From assembly GCF_017743975.1 (NCBI RefSeq), contig NZ_JAGHRC010000004.1, positions 310,001 through 374,000 of the forward strand: a stretch of DNA of 64,000 nt, in the 5' to 3' direction. Each line of letters begins with the position of its first letter. The first letter of the stretch is position 1. The position numbers and the translations under genes are program-made. The notes under the pieces are model-generated. The model had not been told where the DNA came from and searched no databases. It was given only the letters and a program-made list of their open reading frames with translations. Source of the stretch: Ruegeria sp. R14_0 (GTDB lineage Bacteria > Pseudomonadota > Alphaproteobacteria > Rhodobacterales > Rhodobacteraceae). Positions 55,591 through 64,000 of this stretch are shown here, piece by piece.

Positions 55591-56250
55591 CTAGTGAACA
55601 AACAACAACGAAATTGATCCCACAAGGATCAGGCTCAGCGCCCACACTACGTCCAGGTTAAACCACCCTTTTGAGAGAAACCGCAGGCCCAGCCAATGAT
55701 ACACTCCGAACGCAAGCAAGCCGCCTGAGACTGTCATGGCGAGGGTGTGGGCCAAGGCGACACCAACTGCGATTTTGGCGTTGCCAGTCATCAGATCAGC
55801 CGCGGCCGCATGGCCTGCATCAGTGGCTATCGTGCGACAGATACCCAGATAGATTGGGACCAACATCAGCCCCGCACCATGTGCCATCGCCGCCAGAAAC
55901 GACCAGAGCGCAAGCCGCGACGGAGGGACCCGCGCAAGAATCCGGGGGTGACGCCGGTTGAACAACAGATAGACGCCCAGTCCGATTACGAGGCAGGCCG
56001 CAAAGATCTGAATATCACGCTGCCATTCGGCCAGAAATAGTAGCGCGGTAAAGGGAAACAAAATGGCGGCCATCGCAACAAGATGCCCGACCGCCAGCGC
56101 GATCAAAGCCTTGAACAGACTGTTGCGGCTCTTGTCCATCAGCGCCGCAGACACGGCCAGGGGCCAACCCATGCCCGGATTGACCCCGTGATAAATGCCC
56201 GAGGCGACAACAGCCCACCACAGGGCTGTTGCCGTGTCTAATCCGTCCAC
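55591..56250 (-). CDS. Integral membrane protein of unknown function, paired with the SBP56-like gene
   Basis: 219 residues with about six hydrophobic helices. The first helix ends in SGIYHGVNPGMGWPLAVSAAL and later histidines sit in VGHLVAMAA, AMAHGAGLML and ALAHTLAMT, a pattern recalling metal or small-ion transport families without firm membership. It starts three bases after the stop of the SBP56-like gene, so the two are one operon. Perhaps it handles a metal or sulfur product for that enzyme; inference only. Confidence 0.75.
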   Translation of the reverse strand: MDGLDTATALWWAVVASGIYHGVNPGMGWPLAVSAALMDKSRNSLFKALIALAVGHLVAMAAILFPFTALLFLAEWQRDIQIFAACLVIGLGVYLLFNRRHPRILARVPPSRLALWSFLAAMAHGAGLMLVPIYLGICRTIATDAGHAAAADLMTGNAKIAVGVALAHTLAMTVSGGLLAFGVYHWLGLRFLSKGWFNLDVVWALSLILVGSISLLFVH

Positions 56251-56253
56251 GCG

Positions 56254-57654
56254 TCAGACAGACGGGTAGCAGAAGCTGTCGGTTGAGCAGTCTCCGCCCT
56301 CCAGTCGGATCTGGTGGCTGCGATAGCCTTTGGGGAACTCGACATAGAAATCCTTGTCCAGTTCCAGGCCTCCGTTTTCTCCGACATTGGCCATGACCAT
56401 TTGCCCGCCCTCATCGTCCGGGTAGAACTGATCGTCCCATGTCGAATACAGCGAGTTGGTCCAGTAGACCCGCTTGCCATCCCGGCTGATCTCAACCATC
56501 TGAGGGCCATAGGCAAAACCCTTGCCGTTCGGGTGCTTCGCTGCGCGCGCAATCCCGCCAAGCTCGACCTTGCCGGTCAGCTTGGGGTTCATCGGGTCAG
56601 ACACATCATACTGATGCATTTCACCCTGACCCCAGCAGGCGACGTAGAGATACTTGTCGTCCAGACTCAGATCGATGTCGGTGACCAACGGGGGTACGGC
56701 CTCAAAGCCCTGCAACAAGGGCGGAAGGTTCTCGGCTTTCTCAGGCCGCGGATCAATTGTGATCGTCTTTTTCGCCTCAAAGGTTCCGTCATCCTTCTGC
56801 CACCAGGTGAATATCGCACCCTGAAGGTTCGTGGTGTCCACGACGACACCGCAGAATCCATAATCCTTTGCCGGGTCATGAGCGGGCCGGATTTCCAAAG
56901 CCATCTGGTGGTTCTCACCCAGGTCTATGGTTTGTACGTTTCGGCGTTCGCGCAGGTTCCAGAAATGAATCTTGTGACCGTATTTGTTGGACAGCAAATC
57001 CTCGGCCACGATCCCGTTTTCAAACTGGGGCGGCAGCCCCCATTCCGAGCTCACCATGTAGTCGCGTGGAAGGTTCCACCAGAAATCATAGTGTTTGTCC
57101 TGTTCACCGCGATCCATCTCGTAACGGCCGAGGATATCAAACGTTTCGCAATCCATGATGAAAATACCCGGAGGGCCATCCGTGCCATCGGCACCGCCAC
57201 CGCCGAGCGTCGAGACATAAATCCCCTCGGGACCGCAGTGGATTGTGTGCGGGCGGGAATAGCCCGTTTTGGCGAATACCTCTTCGGGTTCGATGATCTT
57301 GTGAATCTTCGCCTTCAGCGGTTCCTTTACGTCGATCACGTAGATGCGAGAGGACCGGATGCCCGGCACGATCAGATACCTGCGTTCCAGAAAGGCGTGC
57401 CCGGTCAGGGGCGAAAGCGCAGAAGAACACGCGTTCCAGCCAAAGTGGTGAAACTCATCACCCTTATTGGGCATGATAAGCTGATGGACGATCTGGCCGT
57501 AGGTCTTCGATTTCGGATCAACATCCACAACGGCCAGGCCATCCGGCTGCGAGCCGTCGGGGCTGAGCATCAATGTGAAAGCAAGCGTTTCCGCGGGTGC
57601 CTCCATAGCAAGTTTCGGTGTTGCGTGAAAAGTCGGGTCAGGTCTCAGGTTCAT
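56254..57654 (-). CDS. Selenium-binding protein SBP56 family, methanethiol-oxidase-like
   Basis: 466 residues from ATG 57654 (GGGAGGAG upstream). Hallmarks: HHFGWNACSSALS, whose Cys matches the active Cys of human SELENBP1; YSRPHTIHCGPEGIYVSTLGG; EWGLPPQFENGIVAEDL; DIDLSLDDKYLYVACWGQGEMHQYD. Characterised bacterial members (MtoX) oxidise methanethiol to formaldehyde, sulfide and peroxide. Typical MtoX is periplasmic beside SCO1 and MauG genes; here no signal peptide is visible and those partners are missing, so an alternative substrate is possible. Confidence 0.85.
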   Translation of the reverse strand: MNLRPDPTFHATPKLAMEAPAETLAFTLMLSPDGSQPDGLAVVDVDPKSKTYGQIVHQLIMPNKGDEFHHFGWNACSSALSPLTGHAFLERRYLIVPGIRSSRIYVIDVKEPLKAKIHKIIEPEEVFAKTGYSRPHTIHCGPEGIYVSTLGGGGADGTDGPPGIFIMDCETFDILGRYEMDRGEQDKHYDFWWNLPRDYMVSSEWGLPPQFENGIVAEDLLSNKYGHKIHFWNLRERRNVQTIDLGENHQMALEIRPAHDPAKDYGFCGVVVDTTNLQGAIFTWWQKDDGTFEAKKTITIDPRPEKAENLPPLLQGFEAVPPLVTDIDLSLDDKYLYVACWGQGEMHQYDVSDPMNPKLTGKVELGGIARAAKHPNGKGFAYGPQMVEISRDGKRVYWTNSLYSTWDDQFYPDDEGGQMVMANVGENGGLELDKDFYVEFPKGYRSHQIRLEGGDCSTDSFCYPSV

Positions 57655-57802
57655 ATCTGGCTCCTCCCAGGCCGCGGGCACCAGACCTAAACCAAGTCTT
57701 GTCTGGAATCGCCCAGATCACAGAATGCCACATATTCAAGATTCGCAGAAACACCACGGACTCCGAGCGTCGTTTCGGCCCTTTCAAACGGCGTGCTTTT
57801 GC

Positions 57803-58672
57803 TTAGGCAGACACCCAATCGAGGAACGTGACAGCAGAAGGTTTGTCCGAGGCGCGCGGCATAAGGCATCCGAAATACCCGCGCAGTGTTTCAATACGTC
57901 GGTCTGTGATCGGGGCCAGCTGTCCAAGGTCGAAATGATCCTGCAACAGCGTCTCCCACCCCAGGATGACGCCATCGCCGTTCAATGCCGCCTGCAGATA
58001 GACCATGAAGCTGGTGAATTTCTGATCGGTCGTCGGCGGCTGTACCGAGATGCCAGTACCATCGAAAAAGGTTGCCCAGTCGTTGCCGTGTATACCCATC
58101 GTCAGGCACAGCAGGTTTTGCTGAGCCAGCGCCTCAAGGTCATCACCGATTGAGGCCGCAAGGGCGGGCTTTGCGACGGCGACCATGGACTCGTGAAAGA
58201 TCAGGACCTTGCGCGTGCCCGGTAAGCGGTCCGGATGATTGAAGGCAATCACGACATCAGTATCTGTGTCATAGGCGTCATTCTGATCCCTTGAGATCAA
58301 CTCGATCGAGATATTCGGGTGCATGGCACGAAACTCGGGCAATCGTTTCATCAGGTAACAACTGGCAAAGCCAATGGTTGTGTTGACGGACACACATGAT
58401 TGGTCCGGTCTTTGGCGCACTTGTTCCAGAGCGCCGCTGACCTGCATGATGCCGCCCGCGAGAGCGCGGTAAAGGACCTCTCCCTCTCGCGTGAGAGTTG
58501 CAAAGGGTCGAGTTCGTTTTAAAAGTTTGACGCCCAGCTCGGCTTCCAACTCGGCCACGCGGCGACTGATCGCTGGCTGCTGAACATTCATCTCGCGCGC
58601 TGCACGCGTGAAGTTTCGATGCCGCGCGACTGACTCAAAAGCCGTAAGAAGTTTCCAGTTTAGTGCCGCCAT
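57803..58672 (-). CDS. LysR-family transcriptional regulator
   Basis: 289 residues. HTH at about 4-62 (WKLLTAFESVARHRNFTRAAREMNVQQPAISRRVAELEAELG), effector domain about 90-285. It is divergent from the alcohol dehydrogenase-led operon B, about 160 bases away, and is its probable activator. It reads toward, and ends 148 bases before, the SBP56-like gene. Confidence 0.87.
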   Translation of the reverse strand: MAALNWKLLTAFESVARHRNFTRAAREMNVQQPAISRRVAELEAELGVKLLKRTRPFATLTREGEVLYRALAGGIMQVSGALEQVRQRPDQSCVSVNTTIGFASCYLMKRLPEFRAMHPNISIELISRDQNDAYDTDTDVVIAFNHPDRLPGTRKVLIFHESMVAVAKPALAASIGDDLEALAQQNLLCLTMGIHGNDWATFFDGTGISVQPPTTDQKFTSFMVYLQAALNGDGVILGWETLLQDHFDLGQLAPITDRRIETLRGYFGCLMPRASDKPSAVTFLDWVSA

Positions 58673-58778
58673 TTTATTCCCCCAGGGAATGGCAATTATA
58701 AGATTTTCCGAGGTTCTTTTGATGAATAAGGCAAAATAGTCTTCTTCAAAAGTCCCATCATTCCTATTGGAGTGAACA

Positions 58779-58835
58779 ATGAACTCTCAAAAAACGCGCG
58801 CGCCGCACATGTCATCCGAATGGTCCTCGCCATGA
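58779..58835 (+). CDS. Possible 18-codon leader ORF coupled to the alcohol dehydrogenase
   Basis: ATG 58779 is preceded by GGAG at six bases, a better ribosome-binding site than any before the dehydrogenase start. The frame (starting MNSQKTRAPHM) ends with TGA that overlaps ATG 58832 as ATGA. It could be a leader peptide coupling translation, or an accident of a GTG start at 58772 being used instead. Confidence 0.3.
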   Translation: MNSQKTRAPHMSSEWSSP

Positions 58836-59947
58836 AGTCCCGGGCGGCCGTGATGTACAGCAAGGCCGAACCTCTTGTCGTGGAAACGTTGGACTTGGCA
58901 CCACCGCGCAAGGGCGAAGTGCTGGTTCGCATGGGGGCGGCTGGGGTTTGCCATTCCGACTATCACGTGATCTCAGGTCAGGCCCAACATGAGCTGCCGG
59001 TCGTCTTGGGTCATGAAGGCGCCGGTCAGGTGGTTCGTCTGGGCGAAGAGGTGACTGACCTTGCTGTCGGTGACCATGTGGTGTTGAGCTGGATCCCCTA
59101 TTGCGGCGATTGCTTCTTTTGCAGGCACGAGCAAACCCACCTGTGCAAGGCCTACGAAACGCCGCTTTGGGACGGCACGATGATGGACGGGACATGCCGG
59201 TTGTCCAATTCAGATGGTCCGGTGCGTCATCTGTCGATGCTGGCCTGCTGGGCGGACCACGTGGTGGTGCCCCAGGAAAGCTGCGTCCGCATCGACAAGT
59301 CCGTCCCGTTCGAGGTTGCCGCCCTGCTGGGTTGTGCAGTTACCACGGGCGTTGGGGCCGTGCTGAACCGCGCTCGGGTCAAGCCACGATCAACGGTTGC
59401 CGTTATTGGCGCAGGCGGTGTTGGCCTGTCGATCATCATGGGCGCAAAGCTGGCTGGTGCGGGCAGGATCATTGCAATTGACGCCTCCCCCGATGCCGAG
59501 GCCAAAGCGCGTGAACTCGGGGCCACGGACTTCGTCCTTGCTGACGAGGACGTCGGTGCCTGTATCAAAGAAATGACAGTACACGGCGCGGATCATGTGT
59601 TCGAGGCGGTCGGAAAACACGCCCTGCAACGGGCCGCTTTAGCGTACTGCCGCCCCGGTGGGCAGGTAACCTTTGTAGGACTGGATGCCAATGACGCAAG
59701 CATAGACCTGCCCACAACAGACATTACCCGGGCCGAGATCACTGTCACCGGCTCCATCTTTGGGTCGGCCTGCACAACACGCGATTTTGCGACCTATGCG
59801 CAGCACTATTTGAACGGCGACCTGCTAATCGACCGATTGATCGGGCGGCGCTATCGGCTTGATCAGATCAATGAGGCCATCGCTGATATGCTGGCTGGAA
59901 AGGCGGGGCGTGGCGTAATCATGTTTGATGAGGCCGCACATGACTGA
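58832..59947 (+). CDS. Zinc-dependent alcohol dehydrogenase (class III-like MDR)
   Basis: 371 residues from ATG 58832; in-frame GTG 58772 or ATG 58820 are alternatives. Catalytic zinc motif C40-H41 and H61-E62 (GHEGAG), structural zinc cysteines at 91, 94, 97 and 105, Rossmann motif GAGGVG, and the C-terminal TTDITRAEITVTGSIFGS. NAD-dependent oxidation of alcohols or possibly S-hydroxymethyl thiols, useful for formaldehyde from demethylation. First structural gene of operon B; the next gene starts within its last codons. Confidence 0.88.
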   Translation: MKSRAAVMYSKAEPLVVETLDLAPPRKGEVLVRMGAAGVCHSDYHVISGQAQHELPVVLGHEGAGQVVRLGEEVTDLAVGDHVVLSWIPYCGDCFFCRHEQTHLCKAYETPLWDGTMMDGTCRLSNSDGPVRHLSMLACWADHVVVPQESCVRIDKSVPFEVAALLGCAVTTGVGAVLNRARVKPRSTVAVIGAGGVGLSIIMGAKLAGAGRIIAIDASPDAEAKARELGATDFVLADEDVGACIKEMTVHGADHVFEAVGKHALQRAALAYCRPGGQVTFVGLDANDASIDLPTTDITRAEITVTGSIFGSACTTRDFATYAQHYLNGDLLIDRLIGRRYRLDQINEAIADMLAGKAGRGVIMFDEAAHD

Positions 59948-61364
59948 GAAGCACGAAGGAGCTTTTTTTGCAGGCGAGATCCCGAGCATACCCGGATCGC
60001 AAACTGCTTCAGGCGCGGAACCCGCTCTGGTCAGGTTGGCCCGCTTCGTGGCACAAGACCTGCTGGACGCAGATCCCGCCACACTCGCCATATTACGCAG
60101 TGGCGTGATTGACGCCTTGGGCTGCATCCATGCGGGTGTGCAAACAGATGTCGCCCGCCTTGCGCGAGAGGGTGTTAGGGCCATGGCCTCGATAGGTCCT
60201 GCAACCGTGATCGGCACGGACATGACAACCAACCGACCTCAGGCCGCGTTCCTAAACGCGGTCGCGGGACATGCGCTAGACTTTGATGATTGGGAAATTC
60301 CCGGCAACGCGCACCCGACCGTGGTTCTATTGCCTGCCTTGCTGGCGATGGCCGGACCCCAGACCAACGGAGCGGACCTTGCGCGGGCGTACCTTGCGGG
60401 CTTCGAAGTAATCGCTCGGTTAGGCGAGGCGATGAATTTTCAACACTACGATGCTGGATGGCATTCCACTGCAACGCTGGGTGCACCTGCCACCGCCGCC
60501 GCCTGTGCACGCTTGATAGGATTGTCGGCGTCTCAAACGGCACATGCCATGTCCTTCGCCATCAGCGCCGCCAGCGGGTATACCTGCCAGTTTGGCTCTC
60601 ACGCCAAACCAATCCAGGCCGGTTTTGCTGCCCGCGCCGGGGTTGAAGCAGCGTGCCTTGCACAGGCAGGCTTGACCGGCCAGCCGCATGTTTTGGACCA
60701 CGCACGGGGCAGCGCTGCGTTGATGGGCGGATTGAATACTGAACGGATGAACGCCGCCCTCGATAAACTCGGCACTGGCTATGCCTTGACTGAACATGGG
60801 TTGGTTCTGAAGCCCTGGCCAAGCTGTGGCTACACGCATCGCCTCATGACCTGCGCGGTACGGATGCAAGCGAGGCTTTCGCCGGGCAGGATCAAGCAGA
60901 TCGACCTGCATCTTCCGGATTTCCACGCTGCCGTGCTGCCATTTGGCCAACCGACGAACCGCCCCGAGGCCTTGTTCAGCGCGCCTTTTGTGGTGGTGAT
61001 GGGGTTGCTGCATGGTGGGTTGACGCTGTCCGATCTCGAGGCCGGAGTTTGGAACGACCCCAAGGTGGCTCGTCTGATCGCGAAAACCAAAATGCGCGCC
61101 TTTGCGCCGATCCGTCCTGACCTGAACTATTCGGAAAAAGACCCCGACCGGATCGTTGTTTCGCTGACAGATGGAAGGGTTATCGAGGACGCCTGCGCCT
61201 ATCCTTTGGGCGCACCGCAGGCACCTATGAGCGACGCTCAGATTTGGGAGAAGTTCCGTGCCAATGCCGGTCCGTATTCGGATGATTGGGCGGCCAAGTT
61301 GTGCGATTGGCCCGAACACCCGGATATTGCCACCCTTTTGATCCACGAAGGAGTCCAATCATGA
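59940..61364 (+). CDS. MmgE/PrpD-family protein
   Basis: 474 residues from ATG 59940, overlapping the dehydrogenase stop. PrpD pattern: LDFDDWEIPGNAHPTVVLLPALLA with the DFDD and HP motifs, GWHSTATLGAPATAAACARLIGLSASQ and SGYTCQFGSHAKPIQAGFAARAGVEAA. MmgE/PrpD proteins include 2-methylcitrate dehydratase, iminodisuccinate epimerase and cis-aconitate decarboxylase, so isomerase, dehydratase or decarboxylase are all possible. No methylcitrate genes adjoin it. Middle gene of operon B. Confidence 0.87.
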   Translation: MTEKHEGAFFAGEIPSIPGSQTASGAEPALVRLARFVAQDLLDADPATLAILRSGVIDALGCIHAGVQTDVARLAREGVRAMASIGPATVIGTDMTTNRPQAAFLNAVAGHALDFDDWEIPGNAHPTVVLLPALLAMAGPQTNGADLARAYLAGFEVIARLGEAMNFQHYDAGWHSTATLGAPATAAACARLIGLSASQTAHAMSFAISAASGYTCQFGSHAKPIQAGFAARAGVEAACLAQAGLTGQPHVLDHARGSAALMGGLNTERMNAALDKLGTGYALTEHGLVLKPWPSCGYTHRLMTCAVRMQARLSPGRIKQIDLHLPDFHAAVLPFGQPTNRPEALFSAPFVVVMGLLHGGLTLSDLEAGVWNDPKVARLIAKTKMRAFAPIRPDLNYSEKDPDRIVVSLTDGRVIEDACAYPLGAPQAPMSDAQIWEKFRANAGPYSDDWAAKLCDWPEHPDIATLLIHEGVQS

Positions 61365-62896
61365 GCAGGTCAAGATCTGGCCGCGCGGCGCGGCATGCCG
61401 AACGACAGGGCGGCGCAGGTTCCGGTGCCAGCGAAGCCATCTGGCCCGGCATCGAAGGCGGGCGGTATCGTCCGATCCCGGCCCACGGGATCGAAGCCAT
61501 CCACCAGACCGCCCTGCGCATTCTGGCCGAGGTCGGGCTAGCCAGCGCAACTCCGCGCTGCATTGAAACGGTCACAACTGCGGGTGGGTCCGTTTCCGAG
61601 GCTGGCAGATTGATGTTTCCGCCAGAGCTTATCGAACGCACGCTTGAATCCGCGGGACGTGGTTTCAAGCTGTTTGGACAACGTCCGGAATACGATCTTG
61701 ATCCAAGCGGGACGCGTATTCATCTGGGCACCTCGGGCGCGGCGGTTCATATCGTCGACAGCAAGACGGGTCAGATACGGGACAGCACTCTGGCCGATCT
61801 GCACGACATGGCGCGGCTGGCACAGGCGCTGCCGAACATCCACATGTTCCAACGCACGGTCGTGGCACGCGACATCGAGGATACGCATGCGATGGAGTTG
61901 AACACGGCCTATGCCTGCGCTGCCGGGACGGCCAAACCGATTGGTACGTCCTTCAGCTCCGTCGCAACCATGCAAACGGCGGTTGAGATGTTTCATATGA
62001 TCGCCGGCGGTGAACAGGCATGGCGTGAAAGGCCCTTCTGTTGTGTTTCGACCTGTTTTGTCGTGCCGCCCCTGACATTCGCCGAAGAAGCGCTTGGCAT
62101 CATCGAATGCGCCGCAGAAACCGGCACACCGCTGAAACTTGTCTCGGCAGGTCAGGCCGGGGCAACCAGCCCTGCCCCGCTTGCGGGTGCAGTCGCGCAG
62201 CAAACGGCCGAAGTGCTGGCCGGGCTGGCCTATGTGAACCTGCTGAACCCCGGACACCCTGCGCTTTTCGGCGCTTTGCCCTTTGTCAGCGATCTGCGCA
62301 CGGGGGCCATGTCCGGGGGCAGCGCCGAGCAAGGTGTGTTGATGGCGGCCTGTGCCCAGATGGCGCAATATTACGGCATTCCTTGCGCCGTCAGCGCAGG
62401 AATGACGGACAGTAAAATGCCCGACTTTCAGGCAGGATACGAAAAGGGCATCACCGAACTTCTCAGCGCATTGGCTGGCGCGAACCTGATCTACGAGGCG
62501 GCTGGTATGTACGGGTCGCTTCTGGCAGCCAGTAAGGAAAGCTTTGTCCTCGACAACGACATGATTGGTTCGGTCATGCGAGCGGCGCGCGGTTTCGAGA
62601 TAAACGAAGACGCGCTCGCCTTTGACGTCATCCGCGAGGTTTGCCTAAACGGCCCTGGCCATTTCCTGGGCAGCGGGCAGACTTTGGGGCGCATGCAGAG
62701 CGATTACTTCTACCCCGAACTTGCGGATCGTGCGACGCCGCAGGCCTGGGCGGATGCCGGCGCACCATCGACACTTGAGGCCGCGCGCACGCGGACCGAA
62801 GAAATCCTTGCTGGCGATGCCAGTCCAGTCTTCGGCGCTGAAACGACAGCAGCAATCTTTCTGAGGTTTCCTGAGATTTCGGCAAGATGGGGTTGA
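61361..62896 (+). CDS. MttB-superfamily (trimethylamine methyltransferase family) protein, second copy
   Basis: 511 residues from ATG 61361 (ATGA overlap; GAAGGAG upstream). Shares with the first copy the basic N-terminus, SAGQAGATSPA, PFVSDLRTGAMSGGSAEQ, MTDSKMPDFQAGYEKG and LGRMQSDYFYPELADR. No internal TAG, hence non-pyrrolysine. It is a paralogue rather than a duplicate of the first, so a different methylated substrate is likely. Last gene of operon B; no corrinoid protein accompanies it. Confidence 0.85.
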   Translation: MSRSRSGRAARHAERQGGAGSGASEAIWPGIEGGRYRPIPAHGIEAIHQTALRILAEVGLASATPRCIETVTTAGGSVSEAGRLMFPPELIERTLESAGRGFKLFGQRPEYDLDPSGTRIHLGTSGAAVHIVDSKTGQIRDSTLADLHDMARLAQALPNIHMFQRTVVARDIEDTHAMELNTAYACAAGTAKPIGTSFSSVATMQTAVEMFHMIAGGEQAWRERPFCCVSTCFVVPPLTFAEEALGIIECAAETGTPLKLVSAGQAGATSPAPLAGAVAQQTAEVLAGLAYVNLLNPGHPALFGALPFVSDLRTGAMSGGSAEQGVLMAACAQMAQYYGIPCAVSAGMTDSKMPDFQAGYEKGITELLSALAGANLIYEAAGMYGSLLAASKESFVLDNDMIGSVMRAARGFEINEDALAFDVIREVCLNGPGHFLGSGQTLGRMQSDYFYPELADRATPQAWADAGAPSTLEAARTRTEEILAGDASPVFGAETTAAIFLRFPEISARWG

Positions 62897-62912
62897 GGTC
62901 CCGGCGCTTGCG

Positions 62913-63302
62913 TTAGGGAGCTGCCGCCAGAACCTCGACTTCGACTTTGAATTCTGGTCGGGTAAAGCCGCTGACAATCAACAGGGTTGAGCTTGGCAAG
63001 CGGCTGGTCAACGCAAGAAATTCATCACGGGCGCGCATGTAATCCGGCATAAAGGACCGATCGGTGACAAAGGCGCTGACATGCGCAACGTCGCCTGCGC
63101 CCATGCCTGCTGAGCCAAGTATTTTCTCGATGTTTTGAAAGCAAATCACCGCCTGATCATAAGCGTCTTCGGGAATGGTTCCATCCAGGCGAATCCCCAA
63201 TTGGCCAGAGGTTTGCACCATCCTCCAGTCGCCAGGAATTTCGACGCCATGCGCATAACGCGCGAACGGCGGCGGCATGTCTGTTGGGCTTAACGCTTTC
63301 AT
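62913..63302 (-). CDS. Rid-family (YjgF/YER057c/UK114) protein lacking the RidA arginine
   Basis: 129 residues. GDWRMVQTSGQLGIRLDGTIPED, QAVICFQNIEKILGSAGMGAGDVAHVSAFVTDRSFMPDYMRARDEF and the C-terminal VSGFTRPEFKVEVEVLAA are typical. Active RidA has an Arg in the PARS segment before the last strand pair; here the matching residues read LPSST, so imine deaminase activity is doubtful and a Rid4-7-type role is more likely. It faces operon B and diverges from the amidotransferase gene. Confidence 0.85.
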   Translation of the reverse strand: MKALSPTDMPPPFARYAHGVEIPGDWRMVQTSGQLGIRLDGTIPEDAYDQAVICFQNIEKILGSAGMGAGDVAHVSAFVTDRSFMPDYMRARDEFLALTSRLPSSTLLIVSGFTRPEFKVEVEVLAAAP

Positions 63303-63430
63303 TTTCCATACTCTTTTTCGCTGTCAAATTAAGCTTGCGAGTTTGGATATTCTTTGCAAGTCTTAAAGACATTCTCTGGCACGGATATTCCAAGGGCCAC
63401 GTAAAACCACTGTCGTTCAAGGAGGGCGAT

Positions 63431-64000
63431 ATGGGCAAACGTGTTCTTTTGGTGCGTCATGGGAATGAACCCGCCGATGATCGAATTGTCACCTGGCTTG
63501 GCCGGGAAGGCTTTGAAATTGACAGCCGAAAACCCTTTGATGGCGACCTTTTGGGTGAACCGGATGAGGATCTGGCCGGCACGGTTATCTACGGCGGAAA
63601 CTTCAACGTCTATGAAACTGGCAAGCACCCGTTTTTGAACGAAGAGTACCGTTGGATCGGGGCGTGTCTGGATGCTGACATCCCAATGCTGGGTATCTGT
63701 CAGGGCGCACAGCAGATTGCCTATCATCTGGGCGCTTGGGCCGGAGCACCAGAATCCGAGTGTTTTGAGTTTGGGTATTACAGAATTGATCCGGAACCCT
63801 CGGAATCCGGATTTATGCCTGGGCCCCTTTGGGTCACGCAGGCGCATTATCATACATTCGACCTGCCGGTGGGCGCGACCCGTCTTGCCAGCAACGACAA
63901 CTATGCGAACCAGGCATTTCGATACGGCGACAAAGTGTTTGGTTTTCAATTTCACCCCGAGGTTACGGTCGCTGGGTTCCAACGATGGCAGGAGGCCAAG
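63431..64000 (+). CDS. Class I glutamine amidotransferase, 3' end beyond the window
   Basis: 190 codons to the window edge, open throughout. AAGGAGG lies just before ATG 63431. Nucleophile Cys90 in GICQGAQ and His175/Glu177 in FQFHPE form the class I triad, as in PuuD/GuaA-type and gamma-glutamyl hydrolases. The long insert between residues 30 and 85 is atypical of GuaA. Since amine catabolism genes adjoin it, hydrolysis of a gamma-glutamylated amine is an option; the missing C-terminus prevents a firmer call. Confidence 0.8.
   Translation, partial: MGKRVLLVRHGNEPADDRIVTWLGREGFEIDSRKPFDGDLLGEPDEDLAGTVIYGGNFNVYETGKHPFLNEEYRWIGACLDADIPMLGICQGAQQIAYHLGAWAGAPESECFEFGYYRIDPEPSESGFMPGPLWVTQAHYHTFDLPVGATRLASNDNYANQAFRYGDKVFGFQFHPEVTVAGFQRWQEAK

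Noticed and set aside
56314..57690. 458-codon plus-strand frame opposite the SBP56-like gene
   Set aside because: Antisense shadow of a clear family member in high-GC sequence.

Overview
The window looks like a chromosomal segment from a marine Rhodobacterales (Roseobacter-group) alphaproteobacterium. The grounds are moderately high G+C, dense operons joined by ATGA overlaps, and characteristic gene families: a DUF2160-type sugar/glycerol ABC transporter, many FAD/GcvT dimethylglycine-dehydrogenase-like proteins, non-pyrrolysine MttB homologues and a DddP-like M24 enzyme. Genus cannot be fixed from this stretch. I saw no rRNA, tRNA, CRISPR array, transposase or phage gene.

Left part (1-12.4 kb): the tail of an ABC import operon (two permeases plus DUF2160 protein), a BlaI/M56 regulatory protease pair, a LysR regulator, then a same-strand cassette of exported proteins: two tandem DUF3604 PHP-like metalloproteins, an outer-membrane SphA/MetA-type protein, a membrane-anchored parvulin isomerase, a HupE/UreJ membrane protein and a tiny lipoprotein. 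I know of no assigned function for this cassette. A YjbH-family remnant and a strong intergenic hairpin follow.

Middle (13.6-33.9 kb): a TetR regulator diverging from a FadL-like outer-membrane protein, a small membrane protein, a DUF2141 protein and a DUF1800/DUF1501 pair; then a quinone oxidoreductase with divergent LysR, an SDR, two NTF2-like proteins, a dienelactone-hydrolase-like secreted hydrolase, a TetR-controlled RND efflux pair with a perfect palindromic operator, and a GbsR-type regulator with a DUF4166/saccharopine-dehydrogenase-like pair.

Right part (33.9-64 kb): a large catabolic region probably devoted to methylated nitrogen (and possibly sulfur) compounds. Operon A (33953-43262, coupled starts) encodes an MttB-like methyltransferase, a class III aminotransferase, two FAD/GcvT demethylating dehydrogenases and a TPP enzyme. 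A second group holds an XRE-cupin regulator, two Rieske oxygenases, a third FAD/GcvT dehydrogenase and a DddP-like M24 protein. Near it lie a selenium-binding/methanethiol-oxidase-like protein paired with an unknown membrane protein, and operon B (Zn alcohol dehydrogenase, MmgE/PrpD, second MttB-like protein) followed by a Rid-family protein and a glutamine amidotransferase cut by the window end. Inference: Rieske enzymes start N-demethylation of quaternary amines, FAD/GcvT proteins continue it and pass C1 units to tetrahydrofolate, and MttB-like proteins demethylate further substrates. No corrinoid protein and no Rieske reductase are present, so the partners must lie elsewhere. An AraC regulator, amidohydrolase, DUF3299 protein, OprB-like porin and a truncated SLC13 transporter sit between the two amine clusters.
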